Shown here: positions 25,133 through 34,693 of the stretch, piece by piece
Numbering within the stretch: the stretch's first letter is position 1
Layout of the letters: the number at the start of each line of letters is the position of its first letter
Assembly: GCF_904831005.1 (NCBI RefSeq)
Contig: NZ_LR882982.1
Span: forward strand, 1,426,001 to 1,490,000
Length of the DNA: 64,000 bases
Reading direction: 5' to 3'
Source of the DNA: Microbacterium hydrocarbonoxydans
GTDB lineage: Bacteria > Actinomycetota > Actinomycetes > Actinomycetales > Microbacteriaceae
The notes under the pieces: model-generated
What the model was told of the DNA's origin: nothing
Database searches by the model: none
Seen by the model: the letters and a program-made list of their open reading frames with translations, nothing else
Translations under genes and position numbers: made by a program

Positions 25133-26851
25133 ATGTCCTCGCATGATCCCTCCACCAGCGCGCCCATCGACATCAAGCCCCGCAGCCGAGTCGTCACCGA
25201 CGGCATCGAGGCGACGACCTCCCGTGGCATGCTCCGTGCCGTCGGCATGGGCGACGCCGACTGGGACAAGCCGCAGATCGGCATCGCCTCCAGCTGGAAC
25301 GAGATCACCCCCTGCAACCTGAGCCTCGACCGGCTGGCACAGGGCGCCAAGGAGGGCGTGCACTCGGGCGGCGGCTATCCGCTGCAGTTCGGCACGATCT
25401 CCGTCTCGGACGGCATCTCGATGGGCCACGAGGGCATGCACTTCTCGCTCGTGTCGCGCGAGGTCATCGCCGACTCGGTCGAGACCGTGATGATGGCCGA
25501 GCGCCTCGACGGATCGGTGCTGCTCGCCGGCTGCGACAAGTCGATTCCGGGCATGCTCATGGCCAGCGCCCGTCTCGATCTGTCCAGCGTGTTCCTCTAC
25601 GCGGGCTCGATCGCACCGGGGTGGGTGAAGCTGTCTGACGGCACCGAGAAGGACGTCACGATCATCGACTCCTTCGAGGCGGTGGGCGCGTGCCGCGCAG
25701 GACTCATGAGCGAAGAAGACCTCAAGCGGATCGAATGCGCGATCGCGCCCGGTGAAGGCGCGTGCGGTGGCATGTACACGGCCAACACCATGGCGTCGGT
25801 CGCGGAGGCCCTCGGACTCAGCCTTCCCGGCTCTGCCGCTCCGCCCGCAGCGGATCGTCGTCGCGACTACTTCGCCCACCGCTCGGGCGAAGCCGTCGTC
25901 AACCTGCTCCGTCAGGGAATCACCACCCGCGACATCCTGACCAAGGAGGCCTTCGAGAACGCGATCGCCCTCGCGATGGCTCTCGGCGGTTCGACCAACG
26001 TCGTGCTGCACCTCCTCGCGATCGCGCGCGAGGCCGAGGTCGACCTGAGCCTGCACGACTTCAACCGCATCGGCGACAAGGTCCCGCACGTGGCTGACAT
26101 GAAGCCGTTCGGCAAGTACGTCATGAACGACGTCGACCGTCATGGCGGCATCCCGGTGATCATGAAGGCCATGCTCGATGAAGGACTGCTGCACGGCGAC
26201 GCGCTGACGGTGACGGGCAAGACCCTTGCCGAGAACCTCGCGGACCTCGATCCGCAGCCCATCGACGGCGAGGTCATCCACACGTTCGACAACCCGATCC
26301 ACGCGACCGGCGGGCTGACGATCCTGCACGGATCGCTGGCCCCCGAGGGGGCTGTCGTCAAGACCGCCGGATTCGATGCCGCCGTGTTCGAGGGCACCGC
26401 GCGGGTGTTCGAGCGCGAGCGTGCGGCCATGGACGCCGTGGCCGATGGAGAGATCGAGGCGGGCACGGTGATCGTGATCCGCTACGAGGGACCCAAGGGC
26501 GGACCGGGTATGCGCGAGATGCTCGCGATCACCGCCGCCATCAAGGGCGCGGGGCTCGGAAAAGATGTACTACTCTTGACTGACGGACGATTCTCAGGCG
26601 GCACAACCGGCCTGTGCATCGGCCACATAGCACCCGAAGCGGTGGACGCAGGTCCTATCGCCTTCGTGCGCGATGGTGATCTGATACGGGTCGATATCGC
26701 AGCTCGCTCTCTCGACCTACTCGTCGACGAGGCGGAGCTCGCCTCCCGCCGCTCTGGCTGGGAGCCGCTACCCCCGCGCTATACCCGTGGCGTTCTTGCC
26801 AAGTACTCGCGTCTCGTGCGGTCCGCCGCCGAGGGCGCGACGACCGGCTGA
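25133..26851 (+). CDS. ilvD: Dihydroxy-acid dehydratase
   Basis: A 572-residue Fe-S dehydratase for valine and isoleucine synthesis (also supplying leucine and pantothenate precursors). The three cluster cysteines C61 (PCNLSLDRL), C134 (GCDKSIPGM) and C211 (GACGGMYTA) are intact. The gene is odd in composition: from about 26557 the codons shift abruptly. About 16 of 34 codons there end in A or T (GTA, CTA, CGA, TCA, ACA, ATA), against 3 of the 33 before. The reading frame and protein stay normal, so this looks like a recombinant 3' end rather than decay. It lies only nine bases after otsB. Confidence 0.95.
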   Translation: MSSHDPSTSAPIDIKPRSRVVTDGIEATTSRGMLRAVGMGDADWDKPQIGIASSWNEITPCNLSLDRLAQGAKEGVHSGGGYPLQFGTISVSDGISMGHEGMHFSLVSREVIADSVETVMMAERLDGSVLLAGCDKSIPGMLMASARLDLSSVFLYAGSIAPGWVKLSDGTEKDVTIIDSFEAVGACRAGLMSEEDLKRIECAIAPGEGACGGMYTANTMASVAEALGLSLPGSAAPPAADRRRDYFAHRSGEAVVNLLRQGITTRDILTKEAFENAIALAMALGGSTNVVLHLLAIAREAEVDLSLHDFNRIGDKVPHVADMKPFGKYVMNDVDRHGGIPVIMKAMLDEGLLHGDALTVTGKTLAENLADLDPQPIDGEVIHTFDNPIHATGGLTILHGSLAPEGAVVKTAGFDAAVFEGTARVFERERAAMDAVADGEIEAGTVIVIRYEGPKGGPGMREMLAITAAIKGAGLGKDVLLLTDGRFSGGTTGLCIGHIAPEAVDAGPIAFVRDGDLIRVDIAARSLDLLVDEAELASRRSGWEPLPPRYTRGVLAKYSRLVRSAAEGATTG

Positions 26852-26912
26852 TCCGCGTCGCTTCAGGCTCTCGGGCCTCCGACGTCGCCAACAGACCATC
26901 AGAAGGAGTGTC

Positions 26913-28715
26913 ATGACCGCTGACACCGTCTCGGCTGTGCCGAGGCCACCCGCACCCAAGTCCGCCGCGCCGGAGATCTCCGGCGCCGAGGCTGTCGTCC
27001 GCACCCTCGAGCTCCTCGGCGTCAAGGACGTCTTCGGGCTCCCGGGTGGAGCGATCCTCCCCGTCTACGACCCGCTCATGGATGCGTCGGAGCTCCGCCA
27101 CATCCTGGTGCGCCACGAGCAGGGGGCCGGTCACGCTGCCGAGGGCTATGCCTCTTCGTCGGGCAAGGTCGGCGTGTGCATCGCGACGTCCGGCCCCGGT
27201 GCGACCAACCTCGTGACGGCGATCGCCGATGCCTACATGGACTCGGTGCCGCTGCTCGCGATCACCGGGCAGGTCTTCTCGACGCTCATGGGAACGGACG
27301 CCTTCCAGGAGGCCGACATCGTCGGCATCACCATGCCGATCACCAAGCACTCCTTCCTCGTCAAGGACGCGTCCGAGATCCCGGGTGCGATCGCCGCGGC
27401 GTACGAGATCGCATCGACGGGCCGCCCCGGCCCCGTGCTCGTGGACATCACGAAGGATGCCCAGCAGGCCATGGCGCCGTTCATCTGGCCCGCGAAGATC
27501 GACCTGCCGGGGTATCGCCCGGTGACCAAGGCGCACGGCAAGCAGATCCAGGCGGCGGCGGCGCTGCTCGCGGGTGCCAAGAAGCCGGTTCTGTACGTCG
27601 GCGGCGGAGTGATCCGCGGTCGCGCCTCGGCCGAGCTGCTCGCACTGGCCGAGACCACCAACGCCCCGGTCGTGACGACGCTCATGGCGCGCGGCGCATT
27701 TCCGGACTCGCACCAGCAGCACCTGGGCATGCCCGGCATGCACGGCACGGTCCCCGCTGTGCTGGCACTGCAGGAGGCCGACCTGATCGTCTCGCTCGGT
27801 GCCCGCTTCGATGACCGCGTCACCGGAAAGGCCGCGCTCTTCGCACCGAACGCGAAGGTCGTGCACGTCGACATCGACCCGGCAGAGATCTCGAAGATCC
27901 GCACGGCCGATGTGCCGATCGTCGGCGACGTGCGCGACGTGCTGGTCGACCTCGAATCGGCCTTCCGCGCAGCGATCGGCACGTCTTCTCCGGACACGGA
28001 GGAGTGGTGGTCGTACCTCGATGGACTCCGCACGGAGTTCCCCCTCGGCTTCGCTCCCACCACCGACGGTCTGCTCGCGCCTCAGCACGTGATCCAGCGG
28101 ATCGGTGAGCTCACGGGTCCCGAAGGAATCTACGCCGCAGGCGTCGGACAGCACCAGATGTGGGCGGCGCAGTTCATCAAGTACGAGCGGCCCAACGCCT
28201 GGCTGAACTCCGGGGGAGCGGGAACGATGGGCTACTCCGTCCCCGCCGCGATGGGTGCGAAGGTCGCCGAGCCAGACCGTGTGGTGTGGGCGATCGACGG
28301 CGACGGATGCTTCCAGATGACGAACCAGGAGCTCGCGACCTGCTCGATCAACAACATCCCGATCAAGGTCGCGATCATCAACAACTCCTCGCTCGGCATG
28401 GTGCGCCAGTGGCAGACGCTGTTCTATGACGGACGCCATTCCAACACCGACCTGAACACGGGGCACGGAACCGTGCGCATCCCCGACTTCGTGAAGCTGG
28501 CGGAGGCCTATGGCTGCCTCGCGATCCGCGTCGAGAAGGAAGAGGAAGTGGATGCGGCGATCACGCTCGCGCTCGAGACGAACGACCGCCCGGTCGTGAT
28601 CGACTTCGTCGTGAGTGCGGACTCCATGGTCTGGCCGATGGTTCCCCAGGGCGTGAGCAACAGCTACGTCCAGTACGCCCGCGAGCACGCGCCCGCATTC
28701 GACGAGGAGGACTGA
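26913..28715 (+). CDS. ilvB: Acetolactate synthase, large (catalytic) subunit
   Basis: A 600-residue thiamine-diphosphate enzyme that condenses pyruvate with pyruvate or 2-oxobutyrate. It has the catalytic-glutamate segment [14 protein letters not shown], an FAD-binding middle domain, and the thiamine motif [11 protein letters not shown] followed by [12 protein letters not shown]. The ATG at 26913 has AAGGAG seven bases upstream. The 61-base gap from ilvD carries no leader peptide or terminator that I can see. The regulatory subunit gene follows two bases later. Confidence 0.95.
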   Translation: MTADTVSAVPRPPAPKSAAPEISGAEAVVRTLELLGVKDVFGLPGGAILPVYDPLMDASELRHILVRHEQGAGHAAEGYASSSGKVGVCIATSGPGATNLVTAIADAYMDSVPLLAITGQVFSTLMGTDAFQEADIVGITMPITKHSFLVKDASEIPGAIAAAYEIASTGRPGPVLVDITKDAQQAMAPFIWPAKIDLPGYRPVTKAHGKQIQAAAALLAGAKKPVLYVGGGVIRGRASAELLALAETTNAPVVTTLMARGAFPDSHQQHLGMPGMHGTVPAVLALQEADLIVSLGARFDDRVTGKAALFAPNAKVVHVDIDPAEISKIRTADVPIVGDVRDVLVDLESAFRAAIGTSSPDTEEWWSYLDGLRTEFPLGFAPTTDGLLAPQHVIQRIGELTGPEGIYAAGVGQHQMWAAQFIKYERPNAWLNSGGAGTMGYSVPAAMGAKVAEPDRVVWAIDGDGCFQMTNQELATCSINNIPIKVAIINNSSLGMVRQWQTLFYDGRHSNTDLNTGHGTVRIPDFVKLAEAYGCLAIRVEKEEEVDAAITLALETNDRPVVIDFVVSADSMVWPMVPQGVSNSYVQYAREHAPAFDEED

Positions 28716-28717
28716 CC

Positions 28718-29227
28718 ATGTCGACTCACGTGCTGAGCCTCCTCGTGGAGAACACTCCCGGTCTGCTGACTCGTGTCGCGGGACTCTTCGCCCGTCGCGG
28801 ATTCAACATCGACTCGCTCGCGGTGGGCGTGACCGAGGTGCCGGGCATCTCGCGCATCACCGTCGTCGTCGATCTCGAGGATCTTCCTCTCGAGCAGGTC
28901 ACGAAGCAGCTCAACAAGCTGATCAACGTCATCAAGATCGTCGAGCTCGACTTCCCGACCTCGGTGCAGCGCGAGCACATGCTCGTCAAGGTACGCACCG
29001 ACAACGCCACCCGGTCGAATGTGATCGAGGTCGCGAACCTGTTCCGCGCCTCGGTGGTCGACTATGCATCGGATGCGCTCGTGATCGAAGTCACCGGCGA
29101 CCGGGGCAAGGTCGATGCGATGCTTCGCGCACTCGAGCCCTTCGGCATCAAGGAGATCGCCCAGTCGGGCCTTCTCGCCATCGGCCGCGGTGGCAAGAGC
29201 ATCACCGAGCGCGTCCTGCGCGGCTGA
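28718..29227 (+). CDS. ilvN: Acetolactate synthase, small (regulatory) subunit
   Basis: A 169-residue ACT-domain protein that activates IlvB and confers valine feedback inhibition. The N-terminal ACT motif LSLLVENTPGLLTRVAGLF and following RGFNIDSLAVG are typical, with a second conserved half from about residue 80. It is two bases from ilvB and 48 bases before ilvC, forming the usual ilvBNC unit. Confidence 0.95.
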   Translation: MSTHVLSLLVENTPGLLTRVAGLFARRGFNIDSLAVGVTEVPGISRITVVVDLEDLPLEQVTKQLNKLINVIKIVELDFPTSVQREHMLVKVRTDNATRSNVIEVANLFRASVVDYASDALVIEVTGDRGKVDAMLRALEPFGIKEIAQSGLLAIGRGGKSITERVLRG

Positions 29228-30304
<1,077 letters not shown>

Positions 30305-30320
30305 TCTGACGACGGAGTGA

Positions 30321-30359
30321 AGAAGGGGCCCGGTGCGTATCGCACCGGGCCCCTTCTCG
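30321..30359. terminator. Strong terminator after ilvC
   Basis: A 16-base perfectly paired stem (GAAGGGGCCCGGTGCG with its complement) with a three-base loop, the right arm ending CCCCTTCT. Because it is symmetric it can also serve the convergent gene at 30372. Confidence 0.85.
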
Positions 30360-30371
30360 TACCGCTGAAGA

Positions 30372-31301
30372 TCACTCCGCCGGAGCGTCTTCGACCTCGA
30401 TCGGCGCATCGGCGGGATCGGCCCATACCGGCGCAGGCAGGAGTGTGTCGGTCGCGCCTCCTTGAATCTCGCGCAGTGCGGCTTCGATGTCGTCGGCATT
30501 CTCCGGCACGGCGAGTCCGCAGGTTCGCAGCTCGGAGGCGAACTTCAGAGTGAGACGGCTCTTGCCGGCCTCGACGGCCTCGGCGGTCGTGCCCGTGCGC
30601 TTCTCGCTGCCGGTCTGGATGTCAGAGACCTCGTCGCATACGTGGTAGACCGCACCCCCATCGACCCAGACGACCTCGTCTTTGCCGAGCAGCTGGATCA
30701 CGGCCGACTGATCGGCTGTGTACTGCTCGACGGAGGGCGGGGAGAAATCGACGCCGATCACAGTCGCGAGCACGGCGAGCACGATGCCGACGATCCCGGC
30801 GGTCGCCTTCTGGCCCTTGTCCATGTCCTTGTTCAGGAAGATCAGGATGACCAGAGGCAGGAAGGCCACGATCGCGATGATCGCACCGAGTTGGTTCTGC
30901 ACGAAGAAGCGCAGAGTCTCTGACCTGCGCGCAGGGTCGAGACGATTGGCTTTCTTCCACAGGATCGAACCGGTGATGGCGAGTGCAGCGATCGCGACGA
31001 GCAGCACGAGAAGCGTGACGAACGCCCACTGCGGGAACTGAGCGGTGACGCCCTGTTCCTCGAGAAGCCCGGTGTCTGGATCACGCACCAGCGTGCCGTC
31101 CTCACCGACGTACACCCGCTGACGCAGCAGCCAGAAGATCGACACCGCCTCGGCGGCGATCGCGAGCGCCCACAGGGCGACGGCGACCCATCGGAAGCTC
31201 GTCGCCTTCGATCTCGCCGCGGCCGTCGGCGTCCATCCCGCGGCGGGTCCGTCGGTGTCGCCCGGTGTCCTCTGGTCGACCCTCTTGTTCTGCTCGGCCA
31301 C
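30372..31301 (-). CDS. Membrane protein with four helices and C-terminal domain
   Basis: A 309-residue hypothetical protein. After a polar N-terminus of about 35 residues come four hydrophobic segments (WVAVALWALAIAAEAVSIFW; FVTLLVLLVAIAALAITGSI; AIIAIVAFLPLVILIFL; AGIVGIVLAVLATVIGV). The remaining C-terminal 120 residues form a soluble domain with VYHVCDEVSDI and a later RTCGL, so two cysteines may pair outside the membrane. The domain recalls small secreted modules that read VYHxxxxC in actinobacterial membrane proteins, but no function is known. GTG start with GGAAGG upstream; longer forms lack support. Divergent from the next two membrane genes. Confidence 0.72.
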   Translation of the reverse strand: MAEQNKRVDQRTPGDTDGPAAGWTPTAAARSKATSFRWVAVALWALAIAAEAVSIFWLLRQRVYVGEDGTLVRDPDTGLLEEQGVTAQFPQWAFVTLLVLLVAIAALAITGSILWKKANRLDPARRSETLRFFVQNQLGAIIAIVAFLPLVILIFLNKDMDKGQKATAGIVGIVLAVLATVIGVDFSPPSVEQYTADQSAVIQLLGKDEVVWVDGGAVYHVCDEVSDIQTGSEKRTGTTAEAVEAGKSRLTLKFASELRTCGLAVPENADDIEAALREIQGGATDTLLPAPVWADPADAPIEVEDAPAE

Positions 31302-31379
31302 TGGCTGTCCTTCCGGAGAGGGCCCACGCTGGCCCAGATGCCCCCGAGCATAGTGGACACGGTGTCCTACGCTGGGGAG

Positions 31380-31898
31380 ATGACTTCCGAATCCGACGAC
31401 GCCCTGACATGGGACGGCGACGACGGCGGTGCTCAGGCGCGGCGCACTCCGAAGAAGCCCGCGCAGACGCACTCGGAGCCGACCGCGGCCGAGCACTCCG
31501 AGCGCGCAGCGGACGACTCCGCGTTGCCCGAAGGGTGGAACGCCGTCGGCAAGGGGAGCGGTGCGGTCGGTCGGCTCGGCGAGGTCGAAGAGGACGCGCG
31601 ACCGTTGAGCACCGCGATGCTCCTGATCCTGGGAATCGTCGGTGGTGTCTATCTTCTCTACAGCGTCGGCTGGATCGTGGGCGGGTTGCGCCTGAAGCCG
31701 CTCGCGAACTTCTTCGTCGCCGACGCGATGTTCGTGCCCTGGTTCGTCCTCGCGGTGGCTGCTCCTCTGCTGTGGTTCCTGGCGAGTTGGGTGCTCACTC
31801 GCGGAAAGGCCGGGTGGATCCGGGTGTCGGCGCTCCTCCTCGGCGTCGTGCTCCTCGTGCCCTGGCCCTTCGTGACGGTGGGGGCGATCGGACTATGA
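31380..31898 (+). CDS. Hypothetical membrane protein (acidic N-terminus, three helices)
   Basis: A 172-residue protein with a charged, probably disordered cytoplasmic N-terminus (about 80 residues, including ALPEGWNAVGKGSGAVGRLGE in part) followed by hydrophobic segments at about 80-105, 115-135 and 145-165. No family name is known to me. Its stop overlaps the next gene by four bases, so the two are co-translated. The ATG at 31380 is preferred to the one at 31338, which would lie in the promoter region shared with the divergent gene. Confidence 0.72.
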   Translation: MTSESDDALTWDGDDGGAQARRTPKKPAQTHSEPTAAEHSERAADDSALPEGWNAVGKGSGAVGRLGEVEEDARPLSTAMLLILGIVGGVYLLYSVGWIVGGLRLKPLANFFVADAMFVPWFVLAVAAPLLWFLASWVLTRGKAGWIRVSALLLGVVLLVPWPFVTVGAIGL

Positions 31899-32230
31899 GC
31901 GAGGCACAGATGCCACAGCATGCCCCGGCGGTGTCGCCTCGATGGCTCACAGCACTCGTTCTCGGGGTGGCGGGGCTCTTCTACGCCTACGCGATCTGGA
32001 ACGCCGTCGCACACCTCATCACCATGGCGCAGGTCGGACTGAGCGGCGTCGGCTGGGCCACCCTGCTCTTCGGGGTGGTCTTCCCCGCCATCGTGTTCGT
32101 CTTCGCCTATCTGATCGCAAGGCGGCGGTCGGCAGGGGAGCTCGCACTCGTGCTCCTGGCGGGCCTCGGCGTCGTCGCGGTGTTCTGGTTGAGTCTGCTC
32201 GCCTACAGCCTGACGCTCGCGGCGTCGTGA
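31895..32230 (+). CDS. Small hypothetical membrane protein
   Basis: A 111-residue protein with three strongly hydrophobic segments (LTALVLGVAGLFYAYAIW, WATLLFGVVFPAIVFVFAYL, LALVLLAGLGVVAVFWLSLL) and an ARRRSAGE loop. It begins within the stop of the preceding membrane gene (ATGA), implying that the pair works together, perhaps as a complex. No recognised domain. Confidence 0.72.
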   Translation: MSEAQMPQHAPAVSPRWLTALVLGVAGLFYAYAIWNAVAHLITMAQVGLSGVGWATLLFGVVFPAIVFVFAYLIARRRSAGELALVLLAGLGVVAVFWLSLLAYSLTLAAS

Positions 32231-32356
32231 CGAGTCCGCGGTCGCTCGGTGTCACACGGCACGGAGCAGCAGGAGCGCTCGGGTACAGTTGAAGTGATCG
32301 CGCCCCCACGGTGTGCGGCGCATCGGCCCCCTGTCGCGCTGCCCCGAAGGATCCCT

Positions 32357-33961
32357 GTGCCGAAGCCCGTCGTGCTCCTCGCCGAAGTTCTCTCTCCCGC
32401 CACGATCGAGGCCCTCGGCCCCGACTTCGACGTCCGACACGTCGACGGCACCGATCGCGAGGCGCTGTTCGCGTCGCTCGCAGACGCCGATGCCGTGCTG
32501 ATCCGCTCGGCGACGCAGATCGACGAGGAGGCGCTGGCACATGCGCCGAAGCTCAAGGTCGTCGCACGAGCAGGAGTCGGGCTCGACAACGTCGACATCA
32601 AGGCCGCCACGACCGCGGGCGTCATGGTCGTCAACGCGCCGACCTCGAACATCGTCTCCGCTGCCGAGCTCACGGTCGGACACATCCTCAGCCTCGCTCG
32701 CCGCATCCCCGCGGCACATGCGTCGCTCGCCGCCGGTCAGTGGAAGCGCAGCTCGTTCACGGGGGCAGAGCTCTTCGAGAAGACGGTCGGCATCATCGGC
32801 CTGGGCCGCATCGGCGCTCTCGTCGCCGCGCGCCTCGCCGCGTTCGACATGCGCGTCGTCGCGTACGACCCCTACGTCACCTCCGCACGCGCACAGCAGC
32901 TCGGTGTGCAGCTCCTCTCGCTCGACGAGCTCGTCGCAGAGTCCGACTTCCTCACGATCCACATGCCGAAGACGCCTGAGACGACCGGCATGATCGGCGC
33001 CGAGCAGTTCAAGGCCATGAAACCCTCGGCCTTCGTCGTCAACGTCGCTCGCGGAGGACTGATCGACGAGGAAGCGCTCCACGCGGCCCTGGTCGCGGGT
33101 GAGATCGCGGGCGCCGGTCTCGATGTCTTCACCTCCGAGCCGCCGGCCGAGGGCGGAACCGCTCGTCCGCTGCTCGACCTCCCCAATGTCGTCGTCACTC
33201 CGCACCTCGGTGCCAGCACGGAAGAGGCGCAGGAGAAGGCCGGAGTCTCGGTCGCGCGGTCCGTGCGCCTGGCACTCGGCGGCGACCTCGTCCCCGACGC
33301 TGTCAACGTGGCCGGGGGAGTCATCGACCCGTACGTGCGGCCCGGCATCTCGCTCGTCGAGAAGCTCGGTCAGATCTTCGCCGCGCTGGCGACGTCGCCT
33401 CTCACGAGCCTCGACGTCGAGGTGCACGGTGAGCTGAACGACTACGACGTCAGCGTGCTCAAGCTCGCGGCCCTCAAGGGCGTGTTCACCAACATCGTGA
33501 GCGAGACGGTCTCGTACGTCAATGCACCGCTGCTCGCCGACCAGCGCGGCATCGCGGTCCGACTGCTCAAGGACGACGTGAGCGACGAGTACCGCAACGT
33601 CATCACTCTGGCCGGTGCACTCTCCGACGGCACGCAGCTGTCGGTGTCGGGCACCCTCACCGGTCCCAAGCAGGCCGAGAAGCTGGTCGCCATCAATGAC
33701 CACGCCCTCGAGCTGCCGATCGAGAAGCACCACGTCGTGATGCTCTACACCGACCGACCCGGCATCGTCGCGGTCTACGGTCAGAAGTTCGGCGAGGCCG
33801 GCATCAACATCGCCGGCATGCAGATCTCGCGCCTCGGCGCGGGAGACCAGGCGCTCAGCGTTCTCACCCTCGACTCACCGGTCTCGGACGACCTGCTCGA
33901 CGACCTGCGCAACGAGATCGACGCCGACCTGTTCCGTCAGATCGAGATCACCGAGGTCTGA
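32357..33961 (+). CDS. serA: D-3-phosphoglycerate dehydrogenase
   Basis: A 534-residue long-form SerA, first enzyme of serine synthesis. The NAD-binding motif IIGLGRIGALVAARL is near residue 145, the catalytic region includes VVNVARGGLIDEEAL and TPHLGASTEEAQ, then the intervening domain (about 320-450) and the C-terminal ACT domain (HHVVMLYTDRPGIVAVYG onward) that senses serine. GTG start with GAAGGA upstream gives the typical N-terminus; the open frame to 32249 is unlikely. It is a stand-alone gene between terminators. Confidence 0.95.
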   Translation: MPKPVVLLAEVLSPATIEALGPDFDVRHVDGTDREALFASLADADAVLIRSATQIDEEALAHAPKLKVVARAGVGLDNVDIKAATTAGVMVVNAPTSNIVSAAELTVGHILSLARRIPAAHASLAAGQWKRSSFTGAELFEKTVGIIGLGRIGALVAARLAAFDMRVVAYDPYVTSARAQQLGVQLLSLDELVAESDFLTIHMPKTPETTGMIGAEQFKAMKPSAFVVNVARGGLIDEEALHAALVAGEIAGAGLDVFTSEPPAEGGTARPLLDLPNVVVTPHLGASTEEAQEKAGVSVARSVRLALGGDLVPDAVNVAGGVIDPYVRPGISLVEKLGQIFAALATSPLTSLDVEVHGELNDYDVSVLKLAALKGVFTNIVSETVSYVNAPLLADQRGIAVRLLKDDVSDEYRNVITLAGALSDGTQLSVSGTLTGPKQAEKLVAINDHALELPIEKHHVVMLYTDRPGIVAVYGQKFGEAGINIAGMQISRLGAGDQALSVLTLDSPVSDDLLDDLRNEIDADLFRQIEITEV

Positions 33962-33980
33962 TCGGGGAGACCCCGGCGCG

Positions 33981-34020
33981 AGAGCGGGAGGCACGGCCGA
34001 GAGGTCGTCCCTCCCGCTCT
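33981..34020. terminator. Terminator between serA and the TetR gene
   Basis: Inverted repeat AGAGCGGGAGG and CCTCCCGCTCT with an 18-base loop between convergent genes; it can act on both strands. No long T-run follows. Confidence 0.6.
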
Positions 34021-34035
34021 GTCGTTGCGGGTGCG

Positions 34036-34581
34036 TCAGGGAGCGGTGGCGCGCAGGACGAGCGCGATCAGATCGGACAGCGCGTCGCTTCTCGGCACGA
34101 GACGTTCGGGACCGTGCACATCGAGCGAATTGTTGAAGTACAGGCCGTCGCTGAGCAGCATCACGAGATCGAGGCTGGCGGCATCCCGCACATGGGGGCG
34201 GATCGTGTCCTCCCAGCGGTCGCGGTTGCGGCGCAGTGCGTCGGCAGCAGGTGCCGAGCCGCCCTGGGCGAGACGGGTGGCGGCGATGAGGGCACGGTCG
34301 AGGGCGTCGTCTTCCATCACCGACGTGCGCACGTAGTAGGCGACCGGCCCCTCCTCGGCCGCCGTCATGCGCTCGAGATCGAGGGTGGTGAGCGCATCGA
34401 GGCGCTCGATCAGGCCCGCCGCGAGCTCTTCCTTCGAACCGAAGTGGTAGAGCAGGCCGCCCTTCGAGACGCCGGCGGCCTTGGCCGTCGCATCGAGTGT
34501 GGCCGCCCGCTCGCCGTCTTCGATCACGATCGATTCGAAGGCGTCGAGGACGCGTTCGCGCGCGAGGGGAGGTCGGGGCAT
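34036..34581 (-). CDS. TetR family transcriptional repressor
   Basis: A 181-residue repressor. The N-terminal helix-turn-helix reads ATLDATAKAAGVSKGGLLYHFGSKEEL at about residues 27-53 (given in part), the TetR signature. The C-terminal ligand domain is not specific. It diverges from a 14-helix drug pump, with a 30-base palindrome in the gap, so it most likely represses both genes until a toxic ligand binds. Confidence 0.93.
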   Translation of the reverse strand: MPRPPLARERVLDAFESIVIEDGERAATLDATAKAAGVSKGGLLYHFGSKEELAAGLIERLDALTTLDLERMTAAEEGPVAYYVRTSVMEDDALDRALIAATRLAQGGSAPAADALRRNRDRWEDTIRPHVRDAASLDLVMLLSDGLYFNNSLDVHGPERLVPRSDALSDLIALVLRATAP

Positions 34582-34634
34582 CGGGGATCCTCTGTTCGTC
34601 TCGATTCACAGTAGCGCGGACGTGTGACGATTCT

Positions 34635-34664
34635 GTTACTATACCATCTGGACGGTTTAGTAAC
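34635..34664. promoter_or_regulatory. Probable TetR operator
   Basis: Inverted repeat GTTACTATACC and GGTTTAGTAAC (10 of 11 symmetric) with eight bases between, AT-rich, in the divergent gap between the TetR and DHA2 pump genes. Confidence 0.75.
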
Positions 34665-34693
34665 GATGCCGCCATACGACTGAGAGGTGTTCC

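Noticed and set aside
26852..26912. Leader peptide or attenuator before ilvB
   Set aside because: The 61-base gap has no short frame rich in Ile, Leu or Val and no terminator-like stem.
26655..28688. 677-codon minus-strand open frame opposite ilvB
   Set aside because: Shadow of ilvB, with no recognisable protein features.
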